A DNA stretch of 64,000 bases from JABMMZ01 sp040403495 (GTDB lineage: Bacteria > Bacteroidota > Bacteroidia > NS11-12g > UBA955): the NCBI GenBank assembly GCA_040403495.1, contig JBBAKM010000015.1, forward strand, positions 10,516 to 74,515, in the 5' to 3' direction. The notes beneath the pieces were generated by a model. It searched no databases. It saw nothing but the letters and a program-made list of their open reading frames with translations, and was not told the origin of the DNA. Positions 52,215 through 60,538 of this stretch are shown here, piece by piece (the first letter of the stretch is position 1; each line of letters opens with the position of its first letter). The position numbers and the translations under genes were made by a program.

Positions 52215-52586
52215 ATGAGCACAAGAATAGAAAAATTTAACAGAGAGATTCAGCGTGAATTAGGCGTTATCTTTCAAACCAAAACCAATGATTGGTTTGG
52301 AGGCGCTTTTGTGACCGTAACCGATGTGAGCTCAAGCCCTGATTTAAGTTATGTAAAAGCTTATTTAAGTATTTTGAATGCACCAAGCAATCAAGTAATA
52401 TTGGCTATTATTCAGGATAATAATAAGTTAATAAGAAAAGAATTGGCCAATAAAATCAAAAATGCAGTGCGTATTATTCCTGAATTGCAGTTTTTTGAAG
52501 ACGAAAGTTTGGAAAAAGTAGCCAAATTTGAAAAAATATTCGAAAACTTAAGAAAAGAAAGAGAATCACGAAATACAGAAGAATAA
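52215..52586 (+). CDS. rbfA: Ribosome-binding factor A
   Basis: Needed for late 30S maturation and cold adaptation. It has 123 residues with one KH-like domain. IEKFNREIQRELGVIF, VTVTDVSSSPDLSYVKAYLSI and RIIPELQFFEDESLEKV are the family motifs. Precedes a methyltransferase after 10 nt. Confidence 0.95.
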   Translation: MSTRIEKFNREIQRELGVIFQTKTNDWFGGAFVTVTDVSSSPDLSYVKAYLSILNAPSNQVILAIIQDNNKLIRKELANKIKNAVRIIPELQFFEDESLEKVAKFEKIFENLRKERESRNTEE

Positions 52587-52596
52587 CTAAATCAAA

Positions 52597-53400
52597 ATGC
52601 CTGCATCTTGTAATACCGATATTTTTTCTCAATCCTTGGACAATCACTCCTGGTTGAGACGGTTTTATCACTACTTCTCTGATAATTTATTATTAAAAAA
52701 CAAGATTTTAAAGCGTGAAATAGCCATTTGTAGTAAACGTAAAACCAAAGTACAACACGTTTTTTACCCTGGTTTTGGTATTGGTCAGTTGCTCACTCTG
52801 TTTTACAACAACCAAAAATACAATGTGTTTGCAATAGATTGTAATCAAAGTTTTGTGTCTAAATCTACCAACTTTTTACAAAGTGAAAGTGTTAAAAATA
52901 TTTATTGCAAAACAGAAAATGTGACCACTTATGTCAAACCCGAAAGTTTTGATTTGTCGCTGTGTGTTAATCTTCTCAACTATATTGAAAATGATGTAGA
53001 GGTTCTCCAAAATTTTTATACCAATTTAAAAAGTCCCGGAGTGTTAGTGTTATTTAACTCGAGCAATTATGCCGACCTAAGGGATACTAAGCTCTCTACA
53101 GGGATATACAAAGACAACACTTACCGCTTGGGATATAGTTTGGTTGAAATTAAAAGTAAGTTAAAACAAGCAGGTTTTGCTAAAGTAAAAGCCCGTTATG
53201 TATATGGTTTCCCGGGAGTACTGAGTTGGAAATTAACCACAGGATGGCCTTCGTATGTCATCAAAAAATCGAGTTTGTTTTTTGCTTTCTTGCCTTTTTA
53301 TGTGGTTCTTGCCATTGTTCCTGTTATTGTTCTCAATCTTTTGGATATAGGCTTCCCTCATACCAAGGGCAAATGTATTGTTGTAAAAGCGTTTAAATAA
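52597..53400 (+). CDS. SAM-dependent methyltransferase with C-terminal membrane segment
   Basis: 267 residues. The methyltransferase core has HVFYPGFGIGQLLTLF (a degenerate glycine motif I), FAIDCNQSFV (motif II acidic residue), LSLCVNLLNYIENDVEV (motif IV) and PGVLVLFNSSNYADL. The last 45 residues include a hydrophobic helix (FAFLPFYVVLAIVPVIVLNLL) that may anchor it in the membrane. Lipid or quinone modification is possible but unproven. The gene sits between rbfA and the LolC/E-like gene. Confidence 0.75.
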   Translation: MPASCNTDIFSQSLDNHSWLRRFYHYFSDNLLLKNKILKREIAICSKRKTKVQHVFYPGFGIGQLLTLFYNNQKYNVFAIDCNQSFVSKSTNFLQSESVKNIYCKTENVTTYVKPESFDLSLCVNLLNYIENDVEVLQNFYTNLKSPGVLVLFNSSNYADLRDTKLSTGIYKDNTYRLGYSLVEIKSKLKQAGFAKVKARYVYGFPGVLSWKLTTGWPSYVIKKSSLFFAFLPFYVVLAIVPVIVLNLLDIGFPHTKGKCIVVKAFK

Positions 53401-53401
53401 T

Positions 53402-54604
53402 TTGGCATTTTCACAATTCATAGCGTTTCGGTATTTGTTTGCCAAAAAGAAAAGAAATGCCATCAATATCATTTCATCTATTGCTGTATTAGCATTCACC
53501 GTTTGTACCACCGCCTTAATTATTATTTTAAGTACTATGAACGGTTTCGAAGAATTAATTTTTTCGATGTACAATAAATTCAACCCCGATATTAAAATTA
53601 CACCTATTGAAGGGAAGTTTTTTGAATACCAATCAACCCTTGCTAAAGTTAAAAAAATAGAGGGAGTCGCATTTGTATTGCCCAGTTTAGAAGACCATGC
53701 CGTAGTGAGAAATCACGACTATCAAACGATTTGTACTGTAAAGGGTGTTGATGGCCGTTATTTTAAAATTAATGACTTAGAAGGTCGAATTTCGGAAGGT
53801 GAAGCCTTGTTAAGTGAAAAAAATGTACCATTAATGGTTTTGGGCTCAGGCGTAGGAGTTAAGGTCAATGCCTCAACTAGCGGTCCCTTCAGTCAGTTAA
53901 CCGTTATTACACCTCGAAGAGGCGATTATAGTGTCAGTGACCCTGAGGCAGTTAATCAGTTGTTGATACAACCGTCGGGACTTATTACACTCGACGAAGC
54001 CATAAGCAATAAGTATGTTTTTGTTCCAATGTCTTTTGCCGAACAGCTTTTTGAAACCAATGGGAAAGCAAGTTCCCTAGAAGTTAAATTACACAAAAAT
54101 GCCAATGAGGAAAAAGTGTATCAAGCCATTCAAAATCTCTTAGGTAAAGAATTTAAAGTTCAAAACAGAATGGAACAACAAGCCACTTTGTATAAAATGT
54201 TTAAAAGCGAAAAATGGGCAAGTTTTGCTATTCTTACTTTTATTCTACTCATAGCGGCCTTCAATGCACTTGGCAGTTTGACGATGTTGGTCATTGAAAA
54301 AAAAGAGGATATTTCTACATTGATAAGTATGGGCGCATCCAAACGTATAATTCAAAAAATATTCTTTTCAATAGGGTTTCTTATTTCCTTTTTTGGGGCA
54401 TTTTTAGGTCTGTTGATTGGTTTAGGTTTGGTTGCATTGCAACAATCTACAGGTTTTATTAAAATGCAAGGAGCCATAGTGGACAGTTACCCCGTAAAAA
54501 TAAAAGGGGAGGACATTCTTTTGGTCTTGTTTACGGTGTTATTTCTCGGATTAATCGTTGGGATTTTACCAGCTCGAAAATCAGTTTCAATTGTTAAAAA
54601 GTAA
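53402..54604 (+). CDS. LolC/E-like FtsX-family ABC transporter permease
   Basis: 400 residues from TTG 53402, directly after the methyltransferase stop. The first helix and N-terminal FIAFRYLFAKKKRNAINIISSIAVL are LolC/E-like; a large periplasmic loop runs from about 50 to 260, and the last three helices carry LGSLTMLVIEKKEDISTLISMGASKRIIQKIFF and GILPARKSVSIVKK. Probably a lipoprotein-release permease. The matching ATPase (LolD) is not in this window. Confidence 0.92.
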   Translation: MAFSQFIAFRYLFAKKKRNAINIISSIAVLAFTVCTTALIIILSTMNGFEELIFSMYNKFNPDIKITPIEGKFFEYQSTLAKVKKIEGVAFVLPSLEDHAVVRNHDYQTICTVKGVDGRYFKINDLEGRISEGEALLSEKNVPLMVLGSGVGVKVNASTSGPFSQLTVITPRRGDYSVSDPEAVNQLLIQPSGLITLDEAISNKYVFVPMSFAEQLFETNGKASSLEVKLHKNANEEKVYQAIQNLLGKEFKVQNRMEQQATLYKMFKSEKWASFAILTFILLIAAFNALGSLTMLVIEKKEDISTLISMGASKRIIQKIFFSIGFLISFFGAFLGLLIGLGLVALQQSTGFIKMQGAIVDSYPVKIKGEDILLVLFTVLFLGLIVGILPARKSVSIVKK

Positions 54605-54649
54605 TGGAGATTTCGTCAGAACTTTTTTTAAATCAATCTGTTGAACTAT

Positions 54650-54657
54650 TACTTTTG
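54650..54657 (+). promoter_or_regulatory. -7 box (TACTTTTG) of menDB
   Basis: TACTTTTG ends 12 nt before the TTG start of menD at 54670. No -33 TTG. Confidence 0.55.
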
Positions 54658-54669
54658 TATCCATAAGCT

Positions 54670-56343
54670 TTGAGTCTATTCCAAACCAATATTAACGCTA
54701 TCGTTTCAGGCCTTTATGCTCACGGCATTACTGATGTAGTTATTAGTCCGGGAAGTAGAAATGCGCCTATTATTATGGCATTTGTAAGACACCCGCATTT
54801 TCAATGTTGGTCTGTCCCCGATGAAAGGTCGGCGGGATTTATTGCGTTAGGGATGGCAAAAGCTCAACAAAAACCTGTGGTACTTTTGTGTACCAGTGGT
54901 TCAGCTTTGGTTAATTACTATCCAGCCATAGTCGAAGCTTACTACATGCAAGTGCCTCTGATTGTGATTAGTGCCGACCGACCTGAAAAAATGCTGGACC
55001 GTTGGGATGGGCAAACCATTCATCAATTTGATATTTTCAACCGCCATGTTTATGGTTCGTACCAAACCCCTGAAAATTTGGATGTTAATCAGTTTTCTAA
55101 AATATTTGAAATCACAGACCAACTTTATTTGCAATGCAATGAAGCTATCAAAGGACCTGTTCACCTGAATGTGCCTTTGCGTGAACCATTGTACGAGGCA
55201 GCAAAAACTGTTTTTGAATATCCCGATTACAAGGTCGTGAAAAAAGCAGAAGTAGATGAAGTAGAATGGGAAATAGGGATAGATTCTGAACATTTCTTTC
55301 AGGATTTTCCTAAAGTGATGGTTTTGCTAGGGGCCAATGACCCCACTGAAGCATACAGTGAACTTAAGGAAATTGTGGATTACCGATTTGCGCTTGTTAT
55401 TGCCGATGTCATATCGAATGCGCATGCTTATGGGACTTTCAAAAATATTGAATTGTATTTGCTCTCTGCCACTGAAGCGCAAAAGAAAATGTTGGCTCCC
55501 GATTTGTTAATTACAACAGGGCAAATGATTATCAGCAAACCCTTAAAACAGTTGCTAAGGTCGAACCCTCCGAAGCAACATTGGCATATTACCGAAAATG
55601 GATACTGTGCGGACCCGTTTTTCTCGGAACCGCAGGTTTTGCAAATGAATCCGCTCGACTTTTTTAAGCAGTTTAAAAAATATTTACCACAAGTGCCTTC
55701 AAAATATGTGTCTGATATTTCGAATAATGTAGAACAATTAAAAGGTAAAATAAATTGGTCGCAGTTTGGAGAATTGTCTGCCATAAGTGAAGTGTTAAAT
55801 GCCCTTCCCGAAAAGATTGGTCTGCATTTGTCAAACAGCATGACGATTCGAAATGTCTCTTTTTTAGGCGAATACATTAAAGAACAATGGTGTGTTTATG
55901 GAAATAGAGGCGTAAGTGGTATTGATGGATGTACAAGTACGGCCGTTGGAATGGCTATTGCGCAACCCCATTTATTACAGGTGTTGATTACAGGTGATGT
56001 TGCCTTTTTTTATGACATTAATGCTTTTTGGCATTCGTATTCAATCCCTAACTTTAAGGTCGTTTTGATGAACAATTCTGGAGGAGGAATTTTTGATATT
56101 ATCGATGGGCCAAGCCAATTACCTGAACTGAATCCGTTTATTAAAACACCTCATCAATTCAATGCAAAAGACATTGCAAACCATTATAAATTGAATTATT
56201 TTTGTGCAAATGATAACAACAGTTTGAAGGATGCATTAACGGCATTTTTGCAAAGTGAAACTTGTAGCATTTTGGAAATACAGACAGATTCAATAAGCAA
56301 TCAATCAATTATTAAAAATATAAAATCTATACAATATGAGTAA
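54670..56343 (+). CDS. menD: SEPHCHC synthase (menaquinone biosynthesis)
   Basis: Thiamine-diphosphate enzyme joining isochorismate and 2-oxoglutarate. It has 557 residues, starting at TTG 54670. DVVISPGSRNAPIIMAF, DERSAGFIALGMAKAQQKP and CTSGSALVNYYPAIVEA are MenD signatures. The ThDP/Mg region is LITGDVAFFYDINAFWHS with LMNNSGGGIFDII. menB follows, overlapping by 8 nt. With it this points to menaquinone as a quinone of this organism. Confidence 0.96.
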   Translation: MSLFQTNINAIVSGLYAHGITDVVISPGSRNAPIIMAFVRHPHFQCWSVPDERSAGFIALGMAKAQQKPVVLLCTSGSALVNYYPAIVEAYYMQVPLIVISADRPEKMLDRWDGQTIHQFDIFNRHVYGSYQTPENLDVNQFSKIFEITDQLYLQCNEAIKGPVHLNVPLREPLYEAAKTVFEYPDYKVVKKAEVDEVEWEIGIDSEHFFQDFPKVMVLLGANDPTEAYSELKEIVDYRFALVIADVISNAHAYGTFKNIELYLLSATEAQKKMLAPDLLITTGQMIISKPLKQLLRSNPPKQHWHITENGYCADPFFSEPQVLQMNPLDFFKQFKKYLPQVPSKYVSDISNNVEQLKGKINWSQFGELSAISEVLNALPEKIGLHLSNSMTIRNVSFLGEYIKEQWCVYGNRGVSGIDGCTSTAVGMAIAQPHLLQVLITGDVAFFYDINAFWHSYSIPNFKVVLMNNSGGGIFDIIDGPSQLPELNPFIKTPHQFNAKDIANHYKLNYFCANDNNSLKDALTAFLQSETCSILEIQTDSISNQSIIKNIKSIQYE

Positions 56344-57157
56344 AAGAGAATGGCAAACGATTAAGGAATACGACGAAATAAAGTTCGAGTATTTTGAAGG
56401 AATCGCAAAGATTACGATTAACAGACCGCGTTATCACAATGCATTTACCCCAAAAACTAACATGGAAATGATTGAAGCAATGGATTATGCACGTGAACAT
56501 CAAGACATTTGTTGCGTGGTGTTGACAGGCGAGGGCGACAAAGCATTTTGTAGTGGTGGAGATCAAAATATTAAAACATTGGGAGGATACAAAGACGAAG
56601 CTGGAATCCCCCGTTTGAATGTGCTCGATTTGCAAAAAAGAATCCGTTCACTTCCTAAACCCGTTATTGCAATGGTAAATGGTTACGCCATTGGTGGTGG
56701 CCATGTTTTGCACGTAGTGTGCGACTTGACCATAGCTTCAGAAAATGCTAAATTTGGACAAACAGGTCCTAAAGTTGGTAGTTTTGATGGTGGGTTTGGT
56801 AGCAGTTATTTGGCTAGAATAGTAGGGCAGAAAAAAGCAAGAGAGATTTGGTTCCTGTGCAGACAATACACTGCTCAAGAGGCTTTCGATATGGGTTTGG
56901 TGAATAAGGTAGTACCATTCGACAAGTTGGAAGATGAAGTGGTAGAATGGTGTCACGAAATGATGCTAAAAAGCCCAATGGCATTGCGTATGATTAAATA
57001 CGGGTTGAATGCCGAGTTGGATGGACAAGCAGGTATTCAAGAGTTGGCAGGAAGCGCTACTTTATTGTATTACTTTACCGAAGAAGCTCAAGAAGGTAAA
57101 AATGCCTTTTTAGAAAAACGCAAACCAGACTTTACGAAGTATCCTAAGTTCCCATAA
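56336..57157 (+). CDS. menB: 1,4-dihydroxy-2-naphthoyl-CoA synthase
   Basis: Ring-closing step of menaquinone synthesis, crotonase superfamily, 273 residues. ITINRPRYHNAFTPKTNMEM, VLTGEGDKAFCSGGDQNIKTLGGY, GYAIGGGHVLHVVCDL and GQTGPKVGSFDGGFGSSYLAR are MenB hallmarks. The C-terminus KRKPDFTKYPKFP is also typical. It overlaps menD by 8 nt and is followed by an intrinsic terminator. Confidence 0.97.
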   Translation: MSKREWQTIKEYDEIKFEYFEGIAKITINRPRYHNAFTPKTNMEMIEAMDYAREHQDICCVVLTGEGDKAFCSGGDQNIKTLGGYKDEAGIPRLNVLDLQKRIRSLPKPVIAMVNGYAIGGGHVLHVVCDLTIASENAKFGQTGPKVGSFDGGFGSSYLARIVGQKKAREIWFLCRQYTAQEAFDMGLVNKVVPFDKLEDEVVEWCHEMMLKSPMALRMIKYGLNAELDGQAGIQELAGSATLLYYFTEEAQEGKNAFLEKRKPDFTKYPKFP

Positions 57158-57183
57158 TACTTAATTGAACCTATCATAAACTA

Positions 57184-57214
57184 AAAGGCTTACCCAAAAA
57201 GTAAGCCTTTTTTT
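57184..57214 (+). terminator. Intrinsic terminator after menB
   Basis: AAAGGCTTAC (57184-57193), CCAAAAA, GTAAGCCTTT (57201-57210), then more Ts. A 10-bp perfect stem, 26 nt after the menB stop. Confidence 0.85.
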
Positions 57215-57266
57215 ATTGTGTAACTTTTAGTATTTGTTTTGTAATAAGCGCCTTAGCTCAATAAGA

Positions 57267-57274
57267 TACTTTTG
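57267..57274 (+). promoter_or_regulatory. -7 box (TACTTTTG) of the small lipoprotein gene
   Basis: TACTTTTG at 57267-57274, with TTG at 57239-57241 at a 25-nt distance, slightly beyond the normal range. The ATG at 57315 is 40 nt downstream. Confidence 0.5.
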
Positions 57275-57314
57275 CATTGGATAAAAAATATTTTTATCTA
57301 TTTATAAATATCAA

Positions 57315-57752
57315 ATGAAAAACTTCAAAAAGTTACTTGTAGCATTAATGCTCTTCACAATGGTTTCCACACTGTTTACTTCATGTAAAAAAGAAGGTAC
57401 GGATGACCCAGTTATTTCACTAAAAACCAGAAAAGACAGATTTGTTAATACTTGGAACTTGGTGAAATACGAAAAAAATGGAATTACCCAAGATTTGAAT
57501 GGTTCAAGTTATTCTTACGTGGTTTTGAGCAACGGAACACTTGCCCGAAGTATTGAAGGAACCATTTTTGGATTTCCTACTAAAAAAGATGACAGTGGAA
57601 CTTGGACTTTCTTAAATGATGACGAAGATGTTCGTGTTGATATTAATGGCAGCAGTGTTACATACAATATCCAAAGATTGGCATCAAAAGAACTTTGGTT
57701 GAAAGAAAGTGTAGGAAACGACCATTATGTTTATTACTTCATAGGGAATTAA
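57315..57752 (+). CDS. Small lipocalin-like lipoprotein
   Basis: 145 residues. MKNFKKLLVALMLFTMVSTLFTSCKKEG gives lipobox FTSC (C24). The mature part has NTWNLVKYEKNGITQDL and GTWTFLNDDEDVRVD, arranged as a lipocalin-like (DUF5004-type) barrel. The ligand is unknown. Monocistronic: it has its own -7 box and a hairpin after it. Confidence 0.8.
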   Translation: MKNFKKLLVALMLFTMVSTLFTSCKKEGTDDPVISLKTRKDRFVNTWNLVKYEKNGITQDLNGSSYSYVVLSNGTLARSIEGTIFGFPTKKDDSGTWTFLNDDEDVRVDINGSSVTYNIQRLASKELWLKESVGNDHYVYYFIGN

Positions 57753-57776
57753 TAAATTTCAAATATTGAAAAAGAA

Positions 57777-57806
57777 GGCTTACAATTTTATTTGTAAGCC
57801 ATTTCT
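57777..57806. terminator. Hairpin after the small lipoprotein gene
   Basis: GGCTTACAA (57777-57785), TTTTAT, TTGTAAGCC (57792-57800), extended by AAAGAA upstream and TTCTTT downstream with one bulge. It lacks a long T run, so on the plus strand it is a weaker or bidirectional terminator. The core GGCTTAC/GTAAGCC is the same as in the menB terminator 590 nt away. Confidence 0.6.
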
Positions 57807-57873
57807 TTGTTTTAAATTGCCTTTAAATGAGGTTTAAACCCTGATTAAGCTCTATTTTTATACTTATTTTGAT

Positions 57874-58647
57874 TTAAATAAATCCCAATGCAAGACCGAT
57901 GGAAATTACAATTAAGAATATCGCAACCATTCTTTGTATCCAAATAAAAGTCACTTTTTTAAGTAAGCGATGACCAATAACAGCACCCATAATAGCAGCA
58001 GAAGTAGAGCCAACAAGTAAGGGCAAATGCTCAATAAGTTGTTTACTGAATAATTGTGAACTGTATAAACTTAAACGACTTAAATCAACAAAAGTGGAAA
58101 CCACAACGGCGGTTCCAATAAATTGCTCTTTGCTTAAACCTGCTTTTATTAAAAATGCAGTTCTAAAGGCTCCTTGATTGCCACTTAACCCACCAAAAAA
58201 GCCACTAAGTATTCCACCTAAAGGAAGTTTATTGGGACTAAATGCTAGTGTCTGAAAAGAAGGAGTGAGGTCGAGGATGGCAAAGAAGATAAGAAGGATA
58301 GAAACTAAGAATTTGAAAGGATAAACAGAAAAGTCATGATTAAACAATGAATACGTGTACAAGGGTGGTAAATCTTTGAAATAAAGCATAAGAAAAGACC
58401 CCAATATTGCGAATAGAACGGCAGGAATTCCAAATTTAATTAAAACCTCTTTTTTGGCATGCTTACCCACTAGGATAAGTTTAAATAAGTTGTTAAATAA
58501 ATGCACAATCCCTGTTAATGCAATGGCAATTTCAACAGGAAAGTATATCATCATAACAGGAGTAAGCAAGGTGCCTAATCCAAAACCGGAAAAAAAAGTC
58601 AGTACTGAAGCGAGAAAAGCTAGGGTACAAACAAGTATCAATTCCAT
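57874..58647 (-). CDS. TauE/SafE-family sulfite/anion exporter
   Basis: 257 residues, eight membrane helices in two repeated halves. The opening LILVCTLAFLASVLTFFSGFGLGTLLTPVMMIYFPVEIAIA holds the family glycine and proline pattern, and the second half repeats it (GGILSGFFGGLSGNQGAFRTAFLIKAGL). It probably exports sulfite, organosulfonates or another small acid. No sulfur-oxidation genes are adjacent. Confidence 0.88.
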   Translation of the reverse strand: MELILVCTLAFLASVLTFFSGFGLGTLLTPVMMIYFPVEIAIALTGIVHLFNNLFKLILVGKHAKKEVLIKFGIPAVLFAILGSFLMLYFKDLPPLYTYSLFNHDFSVYPFKFLVSILLIFFAILDLTPSFQTLAFSPNKLPLGGILSGFFGGLSGNQGAFRTAFLIKAGLSKEQFIGTAVVVSTFVDLSRLSLYSSQLFSKQLIEHLPLLVGSTSAAIMGAVIGHRLLKKVTFIWIQRMVAIFLIVISIGLALGFI

Positions 58648-58696
58648 ATTTGTTCGATTTTTAACAGATCGAAATTGAGTTAAGCGTTACAAACTC

Positions 58697-59239
58697 TTAT
58701 TTTAACTGAAAGGAATTCAAGAATTCATTGATAGAAGCATTGTTATCCTTTGCAGCGTATGTAATGGTTTGTAGAATGTACATTTTGTTTTTAACTATGT
58801 ATAGTCTCATTCTTATAAAAGCCGCTCCATTGTCATAATCAACTTTTATCTCTCTTCCTTGGTATTTGTCTAAAGTGATGTTTTTTTCTGTTAATAGTTT
58901 CCCTTTAACACTTTCTACTGCACCATCTATAGCACTTCTGAACATGCTAGACATTAATTCAGGATTGTTTGAATCAATAATACTGTCGGGATATTCGGTA
59001 GAAATAACACCATAAACCAAGTTATCTTCAGTTTCTGAATCAACGGCTTGGTAAGTGTGAATGTGCATGGTTAAGTCTCCAACTGCTGAATTCACCACTT
59101 GCGATTCATAAGTTGGTTTGCTTGGGAATTTAGCTTTAAAGTCGGCTACTTCATATATTTCCCATTGGCTGGCAGTGGTAAAGCCAAAGGAGATAAAAAG
59201 AAAAGTTAATACTGCTGCTAGGGATTTTAAATTTTTCAT
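58697..59239 (-). CDS. Secreted protein of unknown function (PsbP/DUF1795-like fold suspected)
   Basis: 180 residues with a signal peptide (MKNLKSLAAVLTFLFISFGFTTA). The mature part has FKAKFPSKPTYESQVV and a C-terminal IVKNKMYILQTITYAAKDNNASINEFLNSFQLK, a layout seen in small PsbP-like secreted proteins of Bacteroidota. No active site. Followed on the same strand, 10 nt upstream, by a membrane protein. Confidence 0.65.
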   Translation of the reverse strand: MKNLKSLAAVLTFLFISFGFTTASQWEIYEVADFKAKFPSKPTYESQVVNSAVGDLTMHIHTYQAVDSETEDNLVYGVISTEYPDSIIDSNNPELMSSMFRSAIDGAVESVKGKLLTEKNITLDKYQGREIKVDYDNGAAFIRMRLYIVKNKMYILQTITYAAKDNNASINEFLNSFQLK

Positions 59240-59249
59240 TTCGAAGGAA

Positions 59250-59756
59250 TTATATTGGTTTATTTATGCCTTCAATTTTACTCAAAAATAATTGAATTTC
59301 AATGTTTTTTTTAGTGCCTATTAAAACCCGTTTTCCGTTTTTTAATGTAATGTCTATTCCTTGATTGCCAGAAACATTGTATGCCATCCCTTTTCTGCCA
59401 TAGCGAATACCCCAACCGCCATATTCTTTGATAGGACTGTATTCTCTCACTTCGCAGTGTGCAATATCACTCCATAGGTAGGTGGTAAATCGTCTTGAAA
59501 ATGGAATAATCTTAAAATGAATGCCTTGGTCATCAATTCGTGTTTGTAATCCCATGTTCATAAACAACAAAGCAAATAAAGTGAAACAAATGTATAAAAT
59601 TATAATACCGGTATCACTCAAAGGCTTGTCGCCCCAAGGGGTTCCTGTTATCAATTGAGACAGTAGTCCATATAATATGAATACATCTATGCCCACAAAT
59701 AAAATTAAAATCCACCATTGTCTGAAAAATTGTTTTTCTGTAATTGTTTCATTCAT
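59250..59756 (-). CDS. Two-helix membrane protein with a PH-like domain
   Basis: 168 residues from ATG 59756 (MNETITEKQFFRQWWILI). Two membrane helices at about 12-32 and 50-70 are followed by a beta-rich domain: DDQGIHFKIIPFSRRFTTYLWSDIAHCEVREYSPIKEYGGWGIRY and GIDITLKNGKRVLIGTKKNIEIQLFL, which resembles a bacterial PH domain. The 59780 start would overlap the upstream gene and is not needed. Function unknown. Confidence 0.68.
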   Translation of the reverse strand: MNETITEKQFFRQWWILILFVGIDVFILYGLLSQLITGTPWGDKPLSDTGIIILYICFTLFALLFMNMGLQTRIDDQGIHFKIIPFSRRFTTYLWSDIAHCEVREYSPIKEYGGWGIRYGRKGMAYNVSGNQGIDITLKNGKRVLIGTKKNIEIQLFLSKIEGINKPI

Positions 59757-59766
59757 ATCTGTAAGT

Positions 59767-60453
59767 TTATTGATTGCCAATTGTTTGAAGTTCGTCGGAT
59801 GGGTAAATGTTAAATCCAGGTTTATTTTGTAACGCTATGTTAACCATTGATTTAGCCACATTTTTTGCTTCTATAGCTTTGTATTTCTTGAAAGGGCCAA
59901 TTAAAAACAAAGATAAAACAGGTAAAATATAGGTGGCTAATTTCTCGCCTAATCTAAATTCTTTTCTGTCTCCCAAAAGTAATGAAGGTCTTAATATGGA
60001 AACCGAGTTAAACGCTGATTGCTGAAGAAAAGTTTCAATTTCTCCCTTCGTTTTGAGGTAAAAATTAGTTGATTCAAGGTCAGCCCCCAAAGATGAGATT
60101 AACAAAAATTGCTTAACCTGATTGTTTAATGCCATTTGTGCAAATTGTTCGGGATACACCACATCCACGAGTCTAAAAGCTTCTTTACTTCCTGCTTTTT
60201 TGATTGTAGTACCCATGGTGCAAAACATTACATCGCCCTTAACAAAAGGTTCTATCGGTTTTAAATCATTAAAGTCAATGAGGTGTTCTTCGATTTTGGG
60301 ATGTAAAATTAAACAAGGACGTCTATTGAACACAATGACTTTTTCGAAATTTGGATTTGATAATAGCTGAATCACAAGATGTGAGCCAATTAAACCAGAA
60401 CTACCAATGACTAAAGCCGTTTTTTTTAAGTTTAAATCTATAGAGTTTGACAT
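59767..60453 (-). CDS. NAD(P)-binding Rossmann-fold protein (HTATIP2/atypical SDR-like)
   Basis: 228 residues. The N-terminal dinucleotide motif is ALVIGSSGLIGSHLVIQLL; GTTIKKAGSKEAFRLVDVVYPEQFAQMA, FLLISSLGAD and SILRPSLLLGDRKEFRLGE follow the atypical short-chain dehydrogenase pattern related to human HTATIP2. The catalytic tyrosine is not in the classical YxxxK context. Substrate unknown. A TAAATTTG box lies 14 nt upstream. Confidence 0.82.
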   Translation of the reverse strand: MSNSIDLNLKKTALVIGSSGLIGSHLVIQLLSNPNFEKVIVFNRRPCLILHPKIEEHLIDFNDLKPIEPFVKGDVMFCTMGTTIKKAGSKEAFRLVDVVYPEQFAQMALNNQVKQFLLISSLGADLESTNFYLKTKGEIETFLQQSAFNSVSILRPSLLLGDRKEFRLGEKLATYILPVLSLFLIGPFKKYKAIEAKNVAKSMVNIALQNKPGFNIYPSDELQTIGNQ

Positions 60454-60467
60454 GTCTTTAATAAATT

Positions 60468-60475
60468 CAAATTTA
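60468..60475 (-). promoter_or_regulatory. -7 box (TAAATTTG) of the 60453 gene
   Basis: Minus-strand TAAATTTG at 60475-60468, 14 nt before the ATG at 60453. No clear -33 TTG. Confidence 0.45.
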
Positions 60476-60538
60476 ACTTAATTCTATAACAGTCCCTTTT
60501 TTAGTAGTCTATTTTTAAAGCGGATTTGTCGTTTTCTT

